Assembly (NCBI RefSeq): GCF_024539815.1
Contig: NZ_JAHHIU010000080.1
Location: forward strand, 1 to 64,000
DNA length: 64,000 nucleotides
Reading direction: 5' to 3'
Source: Streptomyces hayashii
Lineage (GTDB): Bacteria > Actinomycetota > Actinomycetes > Streptomycetales > Streptomycetaceae
In this document: positions 25,488 to 34,040 of the stretch, piece after piece
How the letters are laid out: the number at the start of each line of letters is the position of its first letter
Position numbering within the stretch: the stretch's first letter is position 1
Program-made: the position numbers and the translations under genes
The notes under the pieces: generated by a model
What the model was told of the DNA's origin: nothing
What the model saw: the letters and a program-made list of their open reading frames with translations, nothing else
Databases searched by the model: none

Positions 25488-27965
25488 TCACGAGACCTTG
25501 ACCAGCTTCCACCGCTGGTTGGTGCTGCCGTTGGTGAACCACTGGTCGATCGGTGTGCCGTCGGTGGTCTGCGCCTTGTACACGTCGGCCTTGTACCCGT
25601 TCGAACGGGACTCGATGGTGTATGAGCCGCTGCCGGCCGGGGAGATCAGCCACTGCTGGCTGACGCTCCCGCTGGAAGTCCCCAACTGCAACTGGGCGCC
25701 GGGCCAGGTGGAAGCCGCGTTGACGTCAAGGGCCTTGCCGCTGGTGACGCCTGTGACGGTGAGGTAGCCGGCGCTGGTGTAGGCCAGCTTCCACTGCTGG
25801 CTGCCGCTGTTCTGGTCGGTCTTCTGGACGACGGGAGTGCCGTCGCTGGTTCCACCGTTGGAGGCGGTGAGCGCCTTGCCGCTGGCGACGCTGATGATCT
25901 TGTAGGTGCCGGAGAGGTCCGGGACGGTTTCGTGGGTGACGGACAGGTCGGAGTACTCGACGGGGTAGTAGCCGGCCGTGCCCAGGCCGGCCAGGCCCGC
26001 GCCGTAGCTCGTGTCGGTGACCGTGCCGACGGTGGTCCCGTCGATCTTGGCGGTGATCGTGCTCTCCTGGAAGGTCAGGGCCAGCCTGTGCCAGGTGTCG
26101 GTGCCGGGCGCCGTGACCGAACCACTGGCCAGGGTGGTCCAGTTCCACGAGTTGGCGCCGGTGGTGCCGGTCTTCAGCAACGCCCAGGATCCGGTGTCGG
26201 ACAGGCGCAAATGGTAGGCGTTCAGCCCGGTGCTGAACTTCGACTGAGTGCCCACGCGGCCGAGAATCTCCGCGGAGCTGCCGCTTTTCTCCAGCAGTAC
26301 ATCGGAGCTGACCGTGTAATTGCTCCAGCCCACGTCGCCCATGAGGGTGTAGGGCTGGACGTCGTTCGAGGCCGGCGACCACCAGATGATCGGCTTCATC
26401 GGCGCGGTCTGGCGCAGGCACTGTCCGCTGCGGCCCCCGGTGCAGGGGGCGGCCTGGAAGGCGCCGTTCATCGAGGCGAAGTATCTGGCCTCCTGCCCGG
26501 TGCTGTATCCGGCGAAGGAGTCCGAGTACGGCATGGAGAGCCGGTTGCGAGCGGGCGGGGCGGTCGTTCCGGCACCCTGACCTGCGGTGGTGGTCACGGT
26601 GTACACCCGACCGGGTTGCATGGTGAGGGTGTACGTGCCGCCGACGGCGGTCAGGTCGCTGCCCCGCAGCATGCGCGGAGTGGCGCCGCCGGGCTGCGAC
26701 AGGTCGGTGGACCACACGTGCAGGGCCCCGCTGGGCAGGCCGCCGGCGACGTCGAAGGTGACCGTCTGGGACGCGGTGGCGTCCAGGGTCTCGTAGACGG
26801 TGCTCCAGGCGCTCTTGTCGGGCGCGGCGTAACTGACGTAGCTGCCGTTGGCGCGGTCGCCGCCGAGGTAGCCGGAGGCGGTGTCGAGGTACTTCCAGCC
26901 GGGCGAGGTGAACTGCGTGGTCTGGGCGATGGACCAAGCGGTGCGGGACACGCTGTAGGCGCCGGACCAGGGCTGGTTCGCGGTGATCAGGCCCTGGTCG
27001 TGGAAGAAGAGGTTCTGGTAGTCGGAGGCCACCATGGGCCAGTTGATGTACGCGCTCATCTTGGCGTCGAGGTAGCCGCGGTTGATGGCTCGGGCGACCG
27101 GACCGGCCCCCGTCTCGGCGTTCTCGGAGCCGTTCTCGCTGGCCCAGATCGGCTTCCCCAGCGACTGGGCGTCGGCGGAGGAGGAACAGGTGGTCATCGC
27201 GGACTGGTACGTGCAGGGATAGTGCGCGCCGGCGATGTCCACGGCGTTGTACAGGGCGGTGCTGTTCTTCATGCCGGTGGCGATGTTCCAGACGGTCTCG
27301 TCGCCGCCGACCAGCTTGGTCGAGGCGTAGCCGTTCGCCGCCATGGCCGACTTCAGGTTCTGGTAGAACCAGGCGCTGTACGTCTTCTCGTTCAGGCCGC
27401 CGATGTAGTCGATGGACAGACCGTGCTGCTTGGCGCAGCCCAGCCAGTCGATCATGTAGTCGATGCCGTCCTGCGTGTAGAAGTTGCCGTTGCCGATCCA
27501 GCCGGGGGCGCCCCAGGCCAGGGCGAAGAGCTTGATGCCGGGGTTGCGGGCCTTGGCCTGCTCCATCACCCACCACTCGTAGCCGGCGTCGCAGTCGATG
27601 TCGCCCTTCGTGTGCTCGAAGCTGATCTCGGAGCCGTCGGTGGAATTGACGTCGCCGCCGACTTCGACCTTGAGGATCTGCAGGGCGGCGCCGTAACCGG
27701 GCTTGAACAGGTAGTCCAGTATCTGGTTGCGCTGGGCGGCCGGGTAGTCGACCAGAAGACGGGTGTTGCCACCGCCGCCGCTGATCGCGCCGACGCCGTC
27801 GAAGGTGCGTCCTGCGCTGGCGCCGTCGACGGTGATCGCTGTGCGGGTGGCGGCGTACGCGGGCGACAGTGCTCGGCCGGTCAGCAGGGCCAGTCCCATG
27901 AGCAGGGCGGCCATGGCCGCCAACCGTCTGATGTGCCTGTCGGGCACGCCGATGACGTGGTGCAC
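25488..27965 (-). CDS. secreted GH59 beta-galactosidase/galactocerebrosidase-like enzyme with ricin-type CBM13 module
   Basis: 825 residues. Signal peptide about 1-39. The GH59 catalytic region (about 45-480) is clear from FDGVGAISGGGGNTRLLVDY, YLFKPGYGAALQILKVEVGG and EWWVMEQAKARNP. The acid/base Glu is in GGLNEKTY (about 193) and the nucleophile Glu in WASENGS (about 277). A LamG-like sandwich follows (about 500-690), then a ricin-type beta-trefoil (about 695-825) with QxW repeats GSQQWKL, VSQQWLI and TNQRWKL. GTG start with AGGAGGATC upstream. In this setting it most likely removes galactose from galactan or arabinogalactan; glycolipid substrates are characteristic only of animal members. 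Confidence 0.92.
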   Translation of the reverse strand: MHHVIGVPDRHIRRLAAMAALLMGLALLTGRALSPAYAATRTAITVDGASAGRTFDGVGAISGGGGNTRLLVDYPAAQRNQILDYLFKPGYGAALQILKVEVGGDVNSTDGSEISFEHTKGDIDCDAGYEWWVMEQAKARNPGIKLFALAWGAPGWIGNGNFYTQDGIDYMIDWLGCAKQHGLSIDYIGGLNEKTYSAWFYQNLKSAMAANGYASTKLVGGDETVWNIATGMKNSTALYNAVDIAGAHYPCTYQSAMTTCSSSADAQSLGKPIWASENGSENAETGAGPVARAINRGYLDAKMSAYINWPMVASDYQNLFFHDQGLITANQPWSGAYSVSRTAWSIAQTTQFTSPGWKYLDTASGYLGGDRANGSYVSYAAPDKSAWSTVYETLDATASQTVTFDVAGGLPSGALHVWSTDLSQPGGATPRMLRGSDLTAVGGTYTLTMQPGRVYTVTTTAGQGAGTTAPPARNRLSMPYSDSFAGYSTGQEARYFASMNGAFQAAPCTGGRSGQCLRQTAPMKPIIWWSPASNDVQPYTLMGDVGWSNYTVSSDVLLEKSGSSAEILGRVGTQSKFSTGLNAYHLRLSDTGSWALLKTGTTGANSWNWTTLASGSVTAPGTDTWHRLALTFQESTITAKIDGTTVGTVTDTSYGAGLAGLGTAGYYPVEYSDLSVTHETVPDLSGTYKIISVASGKALTASNGGTSDGTPVVQKTDQNSGSQQWKLAYTSAGYLTVTGVTSGKALDVNAASTWPGAQLQLGTSSGSVSQQWLISPAGSGSYTIESRSNGYKADVYKAQTTDGTPIDQWFTNGSTNQRWKLVKVS

Positions 27966-28084
27966 GGGAGATCCTCCTGGGAGGGAGTGCGGGTGTGGGT
28001 GCGGCTTGCACTGAGACTCGGCGCGGGGCCTGTCGCGTGGATCGCAGAGGGGGGCCCGCCCGGTTGAGGCGTCTCTTATCCGTT

Positions 28085-28132
28085 GGAAATCGTATTCCGC
28101 GCAGTGTGCCCGTCCGTGATCGAAGGCGTCAA
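28085..28132 (-). promoter_or_regulatory. promoter/operator element, copy 2 (before the GH59 gene)
   Basis: TTGACG (28132-28127), 16 bases, GGCACACTGCGCGG, then GGAATACGATTTCC (28098-28085) on the minus strand. With CACACT as -10 the spacer is 18. The distal palindrome has matching GGAA/TTCC ends around a central CG, as LacI operators do. It differs from copy 1 by one base within the palindrome and freely in the 16-base spacer. Confidence 0.75.
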
Positions 28133-28227
28133 GCGTCGGTAGCGGGCAGAAAATGCGGCTTTGACGCGGCAGGTCTGGCGCCCGAAGGCGCTGTGGGCGT
28201 CGGCGGGAGTGATCGGCTCAGGGCGGT

Positions 28228-29262
28228 TCAGACGATGCGGATCGCCGTGCTGTCGCGGACCACGACCTGCCCGCGCATCATCAGATGCTCTGCTTCCGCA
28301 CGATCCGCGAGTGCGAGGCGGACCGCCTCGGCACCTGCCTGCGCCAGCGGCAACGACACGGTCGTCAGCCGCGGCGTCACGTCGCTCGCGAGCTCGATGT
28401 CGTCGAAACCGGTCACCGAGACCTCGTCCGGCACCGCCACCCCGGCAGTACGGAAGGCGGACATCGCGCCGATGGCGATGGTGTCGTTGGCGGCGAGGAC
28501 CGCGTGGGGCGGCTCCGGCCCCTCGGCGAGCAGCCGCCGCGCCGCGTCGAACCCTCCCTGGCGGCTCACCGCGCAGTGCGAGACCCGGATGTGACGCTCC
28601 TCGACGCCGCCGTCGCGGAGACCCGCGATGAAGCCCGCGGTACGGGCCGAGACGTTCCCCTGCCCGCGCGCGCCGGCGAGGATCGTCACGTGCCGGTGCC
28701 CCGCCCCGGCGATGTAGGTGGCCAATTCCTTCGCAGGGCCGTGATTGTCGAAGCTGATGGAGTCGAACGGCATGTCGGTGTCACCGACGATCACCACCCG
28801 GCCGCCCTCGCGTTCGTAGCCGCGCAACTCGTCGAGCAGGCGCCCGCCGAGGGCCTTCGTGTCGAGGCGGCTCGACGTCAGAATGAGCGCACGCGGCCGC
28901 AGGGCACGCTGCAACCGGACGGTTTCGAGCTGGCGCTCGGCGGTGCCGTGGGTCGACGAGACGGTCACGAACGCACCTGCGTCGCGTGCTCGCCGTTCCA
29001 TTGCCGCGGCGACCAATCCCATCGACGGGGTCGTGAGGTCGTCGCCCACGACCGCGATCGAGTCGTTCGCGCGCCGCATCGCCCGGGCCGCGGCGTCCGC
29101 GGTGTAGCGCAACGCGGTCGCGGCGGAGACGACCCGCTGCCGGTATTCCTCCGCGACCGTTCGGGAACTGCCGCCGAGCACGCGCGACGCGGTCGCAACG
29201 GACACACCGGCGGCCGCCGCCACGTCGCGCAGGGTGACGGTGGGCCTCGCTGAATGGGGCAT
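28228..29262 (-). CDS. LacI-family transcriptional regulator
   Basis: 344 residues. Helix-turn-helix VTLRDVAAAAGVSVATASRV near residues 9-28, hinge near 60, sensor domain with IVGDTDMPFDSISFDNHG, HAVLAANDTIAIGA and VTGFDDIELASD. I chose the ATG at 29262 (GGAGGGA upstream) over much longer readings of the frame. It lies directly upstream of the GH59 gene and divergent from a second LacI gene, with which it shares architecture (for example R-x2-R-A-L-I-L-T-S/G-S-R), suggesting a local duplication. The GH59 and beta-helix operators are its likely targets. Confidence 0.9.
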   Translation of the reverse strand: MPHSARPTVTLRDVAAAAGVSVATASRVLGGSSRTVAEEYRQRVVSAATALRYTADAAARAMRRANDSIAVVGDDLTTPSMGLVAAAMERRARDAGAFVTVSSTHGTAERQLETVRLQRALRPRALILTSSRLDTKALGGRLLDELRGYEREGGRVVIVGDTDMPFDSISFDNHGPAKELATYIAGAGHRHVTILAGARGQGNVSARTAGFIAGLRDGGVEERHIRVSHCAVSRQGGFDAARRLLAEGPEPPHAVLAANDTIAIGAMSAFRTAGVAVPDEVSVTGFDDIELASDVTPRLTTVSLPLAQAGAEAVRLALADRAEAEHLMMRGQVVVRDSTAIRIV

Positions 29263-29361
29263 CGCGCCGTCCCTCCCGCACCACGAAAACGAGCCGCCGT
29301 CGACGCTACCCGAGGAAACCCCGGTCAGACCGCGGAGGTGTGGACGAAAGCGTCGGTGGGT

Positions 29362-29430
29362 GACCGACTCGGGACACGGCAGGGCGGACCGACTGGGGGG
29401 ACGGTCGCCCGGACCGACTCGGGATACGGC
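29362..29430 (+). repeat. short imperfect direct repeats between divergent LacI genes
   Basis: GACCGACTCGGGACACGGC (29362-29380) recurs as GACCGACTCGGGATACGGC (29412-29430), one mismatch, 50 bp apart, with a partial third copy GACCGACTGGGGG at 29387-29399. The spacing suggests iterons for a regulator, or replication slippage. Confidence 0.55.
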
Positions 29431-29518
29431 CACCCGGCTGGAAGATGGTCGCGTCGGCCGGTTGGATTCCGCCCGACTGTCACTCCCTGAACCGGTGTGC
29501 TGCCGCGCCGCACGTGCC

Positions 29519-29546
29519 TTGCGCGCTGCGCGGCTCGGTGCACAAT
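29519..29546 (+). promoter_or_regulatory. promoter of the second LacI gene, apparently leaderless
   Basis: TTGCGC (29519-29524), 16-base spacer, CACAAT (29541-29546). The initiating ATG at 29554 is only 7 bases past the -10, so the transcript would begin at or next to the start codon. Confidence 0.5.
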
Positions 29547-29553
29547 GTGCGGC

Positions 29554-30624
29554 ATGGAAGATGGAGCGGCAGCGCCCGTAGGGCGTCGCGGGGAGGCCGT
29601 ATCCGAGGGGCGTCAGGTGACCCTGCACGATGTGGCACGGACAGCGGGCGTCTCCCAGGCGACGGCGTCGCGCGTGCTCAACGGCAGCGTCCGCAATGTC
29701 CGGCAGGAGAACGTCGACCGTGTGCTCACCGCGGCCGCGGAACTGGACTACGCACCGCACCTGTCCGCCCAGGCGATCGCGCGAGGTTCGACGAACATCG
29801 CCGCGCTGGTCGTCAGCGGCGTCGACGACCCGTACTTCTCCTCCATCGCGGCAGGTGTGACACAGGCGGCCGAGGCTGCCGGACTCATCGTGACCATGGC
29901 GATCGCGGACCGCTTCCCGGAGCGGGAACTCCAGATCGTCGGGACGCTGCGCGGCATGCGCCCCCGCGCCATCATCCTGACCGGCAGCCGCGTCGACGGC
30001 GCCGATGCCCGCGACGCTCTGGTCGAGGAGCTCCACGCCTACCGGGAAGCGGGCGGCAGCGTAGTCCTGATCAGCCAGCACGACCTGCCGTTCCACACGG
30101 TCAGCATCGACAACTACGGTGGAGCGCGGCAGCTTGCCCGCGCGCTGGTAGGGCTCGGCTACCGGCGGTTCGCGGTGGTTCGGGCGGGGACCGGCCTCAG
30201 GACCTCTCGTGACCGGTGCAGCGGTTTCGTGGAGGGCCTCCGCGAGTTCGGCATCGACGTCGACGAGCGGCTGGTGGTCGAAGCCGAGCTCAGTCGCCGC
30301 GGGGGATGTGAGGCGGCCCGGGAGCTCGTCCGGCGGGGACTGGACGGCACGGAACTCGTCTTCGCGGTCAGCGACGTCATGGCGATCGGTGTGATGACCG
30401 CATTCCGCGACGCGGGGCTCGTCCCTGGCCGGGACGTCGCCGTCGCCGGCTTCGATGACATCGGCCCGGCGGTGGACGTCGTCCCGGAGCTGACGTCCGT
30501 GACCGTTCCTCTGCATCAGGTCGGGCTCCGTGCGATGGAGCTCGCGCTCTCCGACGATGACGCACCGCGGATCGTACCGGTCGCCACGAACGTCGTTCTG
30601 CGGGCGAGCACGCCCCCTCGGTGA
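29554..30624 (+). CDS. LacI-family transcriptional regulator
   Basis: 356 residues. Helix-turn-helix VTLHDVARTAGVSQATASRV near residues 22-41, then the two-lobe sensor (GSTNIAALVVSGVDDPYFS, ISQHDLPFHTVSIDNYGG, VAGFDDIGPAVD). No Shine-Dalgarno site precedes the ATG; the promoter spacing argues for leaderless translation. Divergent from the neighbouring LacI gene, to which it is similar in sequence and length. Its target is not obvious: the genes downstream belong to an aromatic pathway on the other strand, so it more likely serves the GH59 side. Confidence 0.88.
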   Translation: MEDGAAAPVGRRGEAVSEGRQVTLHDVARTAGVSQATASRVLNGSVRNVRQENVDRVLTAAAELDYAPHLSAQAIARGSTNIAALVVSGVDDPYFSSIAAGVTQAAEAAGLIVTMAIADRFPERELQIVGTLRGMRPRAIILTGSRVDGADARDALVEELHAYREAGGSVVLISQHDLPFHTVSIDNYGGARQLARALVGLGYRRFAVVRAGTGLRTSRDRCSGFVEGLREFGIDVDERLVVEAELSRRGGCEAARELVRRGLDGTELVFAVSDVMAIGVMTAFRDAGLVPGRDVAVAGFDDIGPAVDVVPELTSVTVPLHQVGLRAMELALSDDDAPRIVPVATNVVLRASTPPR

Positions 30625-30980
30625 CCGTGCCGGCCGATCGCATGGTGAGCGTCGGCTGTCGGGCCCTGATCTGCTCCGCGACCCGGCCGGCGCCCTCGTG
30701 GTCGGCGACGGTCTTCCGGCCTCCCGGGCGCGCCGTGGCCGATGAGCACGGCACCGTCATCGGGAGGAGTCACGCGCAGATCAGAGCACGACGTCGTGCC
30801 GAGCCGGGCGGCGGACCATGACCCGGCCCGGAGCGGGCGCACGGTGACGGCCGGGAGCGGGCCGCAGTTCGGGGAAGCCACCCAGAAGGCTGCTGCCCGG
30901 GTCGGCGTCTCGACCGTGCTCTGCCCGCGCGGCCCCGCTGACGACGACCTCGTCGGCCGGTCTGCTCTTCGCCGCGCGGC
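30625..30980. other. intergenic, no gene recognised
   Basis: 356 bases between the convergent LacI and FAH-family genes. Short open frames exist on both strands but have no ribosome site and no recognisable domain. I see no clear terminator. Confidence 0.5.
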
Positions 30981-31946
30981 TCACGGACGCGTTCGCGGGC
31001 GGGTGCGGGCGCGAGGGACGGCCACCGGCTCGACGCCCGGTACCACGGTGTTGGAGACGGCGCCGATGCCCTCGACGGTGAGGGTGACGGTGTCGCCGGG
31101 CTTGAGCGGCGGCGGGTCCTGGCGGCCGCGTACGCCCCAGAGTTCGGCGAGGCAGCCGCCGTTGCCGCAGGTGCCGGAGCCGAGTACGTCGCCGGGGCGT
31201 ACGTAGGTGCCCCTGGAGGCGTATGCGGTCATCTCCTCGAAGGTCCAGCTCATGTTGGACAGCAGGTCCTTGCCGACGACCTCGCCGTTGATCTCGGCGG
31301 TCAGCGCCAGCCGCAGGAATCCGTCGCTGTCGCGGTAGGGCTCCAGCTCGTCCGCGGTGACGAGGCAGGGGCCGAGGGTGGTGGCGGTGTCCTTGCCCTT
31401 GCACGGGCCGAGGCGGACCTGCATCTCGCGGGACTGGAGGTCACGGGCGGACCAGTCGTTGAAGATCGTGTAGCCGACGATGTGGTCGCGGGCCTGCTCG
31501 GGGGTGAGGTCGCGGCCCTCGCGGCCGATGACCGCGGCGACTTCGAGCTCGAAGTCCAGCACCTGGCTGCCGGGCGGCACGGGCACGTCGTCGTGAGCGC
31601 CGATGACCGCGTAGGGGTTGGTGAAGTAGAAGGTGGGCGCGTCGTACCAGGCGTCCGGGGCGCCCGGGACGCCGTCGATGCTTCGCCGTACACCCTCGAC
31701 GTGCTCCTCGAACGTGACGAAGTCGCGTACGGACGGCGGTCGGAGCGGCGGCAGCAGTCGCACCTCGGAGACGTGCGGCCCGCGCGGCACGTCCAGGCTT
31801 GCGTAGCCGGCCTCGCGCAGTGCCTCGGGACCGGCCTGGATCAGTTCGAGAAGCGGGGCTCGGCCGGGGCAGGGATGGAGGACGCCGTCGTCCTCGACGG
31901 TGGCGAGACGGCTGCGGCCGTGCTGTTCGTACGTGGCGAAACGCAT
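30981..31946 (-). CDS. fumarylacetoacetate hydrolase (FAH) family protein
   Basis: 321 residues, cytosolic, last gene of the aromatic operon. FAH fold from about residue 70: FVTFEEHVEGVRR, the metal-site acidic cluster LDFELEVAAVIGREG (Glu-x-Glu near 131-133), IFNDWSARDLQ near 161 and the Lys of LGPCKGKD. Members hydrolyse C-C bonds of acylpyruvates or hydrate/decarboxylate 2-oxo acids from meta cleavage. AGGAAAG precedes the ATG. It lies 92 bp downstream of the dioxygenase gene, whose ring-cleavage product or a later intermediate it probably handles. Confidence 0.88.
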   Translation of the reverse strand: MRFATYEQHGRSRLATVEDDGVLHPCPGRAPLLELIQAGPEALREAGYASLDVPRGPHVSEVRLLPPLRPPSVRDFVTFEEHVEGVRRSIDGVPGAPDAWYDAPTFYFTNPYAVIGAHDDVPVPPGSQVLDFELEVAAVIGREGRDLTPEQARDHIVGYTIFNDWSARDLQSREMQVRLGPCKGKDTATTLGPCLVTADELEPYRDSDGFLRLALTAEINGEVVGKDLLSNMSWTFEEMTAYASRGTYVRPGDVLGSGTCGNGGCLAELWGVRGRQDPPPLKPGDTVTLTVEGIGAVSNTVVPGVEPVAVPRARTRPRTRP

Positions 31947-32038
31947 GGCTTTCCTAGGGAGCTGGGTGGGTTGGCACAGGCCGGGGGCCCGGCGGCATGG
32001 CAGGCGGGGGAGTACGCCGAGCCCCCGGAGTCAAGGGA

Positions 32039-32977
32039 TCAGACCGGCGGAGCGACGAAGACGCCGCGGTCGACGTCGTTGAGCATCTCCTTGGCGACCA
32101 TCTCGTTCATCGGGTTGGACGTGCCCCACTGGTCGGCGTTCCCGGGCTTCGTCAGGTCGTAGATGTGCGGGTGCCAGGTGTCCTCGTCCAGCTTTTCGAG
32201 CTCGGTGGTGTACTCCACGGTGTTGCCGTGCGGGTCGAGGAAGTAGGTGAAGGTGTTGTCGCCCGCCATGTGCCGCCCGGGGCCCCAGATCTTGCGGGCG
32301 CCGGAGCGCATCACACGGCCGGAGCCGCGCATGTACTCGTCGATGCCGCGCATCTCGAAGGAGAGGTGCTGCAGGGAGGCGTACGGACCGCTGGCGATGG
32401 CCATGGAGTGGTGCTGGTTGCTGATCCGCATGAAGTGCATGACGTCGCCCATGTGCGGCAGGGTCATCGTGTCGGACAGCCGGAAGCCGAGGTGCTGCTC
32501 GTACCAGGCGCGGGTGGCGTCGATGTCGGGGGAGTTCAGGACGACGTGCGAGAGACGGACCGGGATGGACTCCTTCTCCTCGATACGACGGTGCCGGCGC
32601 GCCTCGACGTCGGCCGAGACCTCGATGGTGCGGCCGTCGATGTCGAAGAAGCGGAAGCCGTAGCCGCCTCCGGGGGTGTCGACCTTGCCCGGCTGGGAGA
32701 TCAACCGCACTCCACCCGCGAGGAGTTGTTCGGCGAGTGCGTCCACGTCGGCGGGGTTCGCCGCGCCGTAGGAGATGAGGTCCAGGCGCTTCTCCTCGGC
32801 CTGGCGGAGCCGGACGACGTACTGCTCGGGGGAGCCCTCGGCGGCCAGGAAGGAGATGCCGGAGTCCTCGGCGACCTTGGTCAGGCCCCAGACGCCGGCG
32901 TAGAAGTCGAGCTGTTTGTCGTAGTCCGGCACGGCCAGGTCGACGTGGCGAAGGTGGGTGAGCAGACGTGTGCTCAT
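32039..32977 (-). CDS. type I extradiol ring-cleavage dioxygenase (VOC superfamily)
   Basis: Opens a catechol-type ring next to one hydroxyl using Fe(II) and O2. 312 residues in two VOC modules (about 6-125 and 140-265). The three metal ligands are visible in the second module: His144 (RLSHVVLNS), His204 (SLQHLSFEM) and Glu256 (NTVEYTTE). The end of the extradiol signature lies at residues about 241-257. I chose the ATG at 32977 because of GAGGAGAG upstream; an in-frame start 51 bases further out would overlap the amidohydrolase end. The natural catechol is unknown; the 2,3-dihydroxybiphenyl/catechol dioxygenase group is the nearest by motif. Confidence 0.9.
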   Translation of the reverse strand: MSTRLLTHLRHVDLAVPDYDKQLDFYAGVWGLTKVAEDSGISFLAAEGSPEQYVVRLRQAEEKRLDLISYGAANPADVDALAEQLLAGGVRLISQPGKVDTPGGGYGFRFFDIDGRTIEVSADVEARRHRRIEEKESIPVRLSHVVLNSPDIDATRAWYEQHLGFRLSDTMTLPHMGDVMHFMRISNQHHSMAIASGPYASLQHLSFEMRGIDEYMRGSGRVMRSGARKIWGPGRHMAGDNTFTYFLDPHGNTVEYTTELEKLDEDTWHPHIYDLTKPGNADQWGTSNPMNEMVAKEMLNDVDRGVFVAPPV

Positions 32978-33020
32978 GGTGGGGGCTCTCCTCATGTGGG
33001 GTTCGGACGGTTCAGACGGT

Positions 33021-34040
33021 TCAGGCAAGGCGGAGCAGCGCTGCGGCGTTGCCGCCGCGTACGGCGTGGAAGTGGGGGGCGGGCAGGTCCGTGACGTCGC
33101 GCAGCGCGCCGAGCGGGTCGTCGGTGCCCATGTCGAAGGGGAAGTCGGAGCCGAGCAGCACCCGGTCGGGGCCGGCCACCCGGATCAGCTCGCGCAGGAC
33201 GTCCGGGTCGTGGACGAGGGAGTCGAAGTACAGCTGCTTGAGGTAGCTGCTGGGCGGGTGCGCGCAGCCGCGGGTGTCGGTGCGGGCGAGCCAGGCGTGG
33301 TCGGAGCGGCCGATGTGGGTGGGCAGATAGCCGCCGCCGTGGGCCGCGACGATGTGCAGCCCCGGGTGCCGGTCCAGGACTCCGGAGAAGATCAGATGGG
33401 ACAGGGCGACGGCGTTCTCGGTCGGCTGGCCGACGGTGTTCGACAGGTACCAGCGGTCGAGGCGCTCGTCGAGCGTGCAGCCGAAGGGATGCAGGAAGAG
33501 GATCGCGCCGGTTTCCTCGGCCCGTGTCCAGAACGGCTCGTACGCGGGGTCCGACAGTTCGCGTCCCGGCGCGTGGCTGGAGATCTCGACACCGCGCAGG
33601 CCCAGACCGAGGGCGTGCTCAAGGACTTCGACGGCGAGCCCCGGGTGCTGGAGCGGGACGAGGCCGAGGCCGTGCAGCCGTTCCGGCGCCTGGGCGACGT
33701 GCGCGGCGGTGCCCTCGTTGGCCAGTTCCCCCACCGTACGGGCCAGGTCCTCGTCGGCCCAGTAGTGGTAGTGCGACGGAGACGGCGAGACCAGCTGGAC
33801 GTCGACACCGCAGGCGTCCATCGCGGCGAGCCGGGCCTTGACGTCGGTCAGTTTCGGGAAGCGGTCCCGGAACATCGGGCCGCTGACGGCGATGGCCTCG
33901 GGGCCGTTGCGGCGGGCGTCGAGATCGCGGGCCGCGGTAAGACCGGGGTGTCCGGCGACGGCTTCCTCGACCTGGGGGAGCAGGACGTGCGCGTGGACGT
34001 CGATCGTGGGTGCGCTGTTCTGAGGACTCACGGAGTTCAC
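33021..34040 (-). CDS. amidohydrolase-family (ACMSD-like) metal-dependent decarboxylase/hydrolase
   Basis: 339 residues, TIM barrel. Metal-site motifs: DVHAHVL near residue 14, FLHPFG near 182, IVAAHGGGYLP near 233 and LLGSDFPFDMG near 295, the arrangement of the amidohydrolase_2 family that includes aminocarboxymuconate-semialdehyde and resorcylate decarboxylases. GTG start at 34040 overlaps the upstream stop by 4 bases (GTGA), with CAGGAGA before it. In an aromatic operon it most likely decarboxylates a ring acid or the ring-cleavage product. Confidence 0.88.
   Translation of the reverse strand: MNSVSPQNSAPTIDVHAHVLLPQVEEAVAGHPGLTAARDLDARRNGPEAIAVSGPMFRDRFPKLTDVKARLAAMDACGVDVQLVSPSPSHYHYWADEDLARTVGELANEGTAAHVAQAPERLHGLGLVPLQHPGLAVEVLEHALGLGLRGVEISSHAPGRELSDPAYEPFWTRAEETGAILFLHPFGCTLDERLDRWYLSNTVGQPTENAVALSHLIFSGVLDRHPGLHIVAAHGGGYLPTHIGRSDHAWLARTDTRGCAHPPSSYLKQLYFDSLVHDPDVLRELIRVAGPDRVLLGSDFPFDMGTDDPLGALRDVTDLPAPHFHAVRGGNAAALLRLA

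Noticed and set aside
29362..29430. CRISPR-like array
   Set aside because: Only two good copies and one partial copy, no uniform spacers and no cas genes nearby.
30516..30881. Minus-strand frame of 121 codons past the second LacI gene
   Set aside because: Partly antisense to the LacI gene, Arg/Gly-rich, no ribosome site and no recognisable domain.
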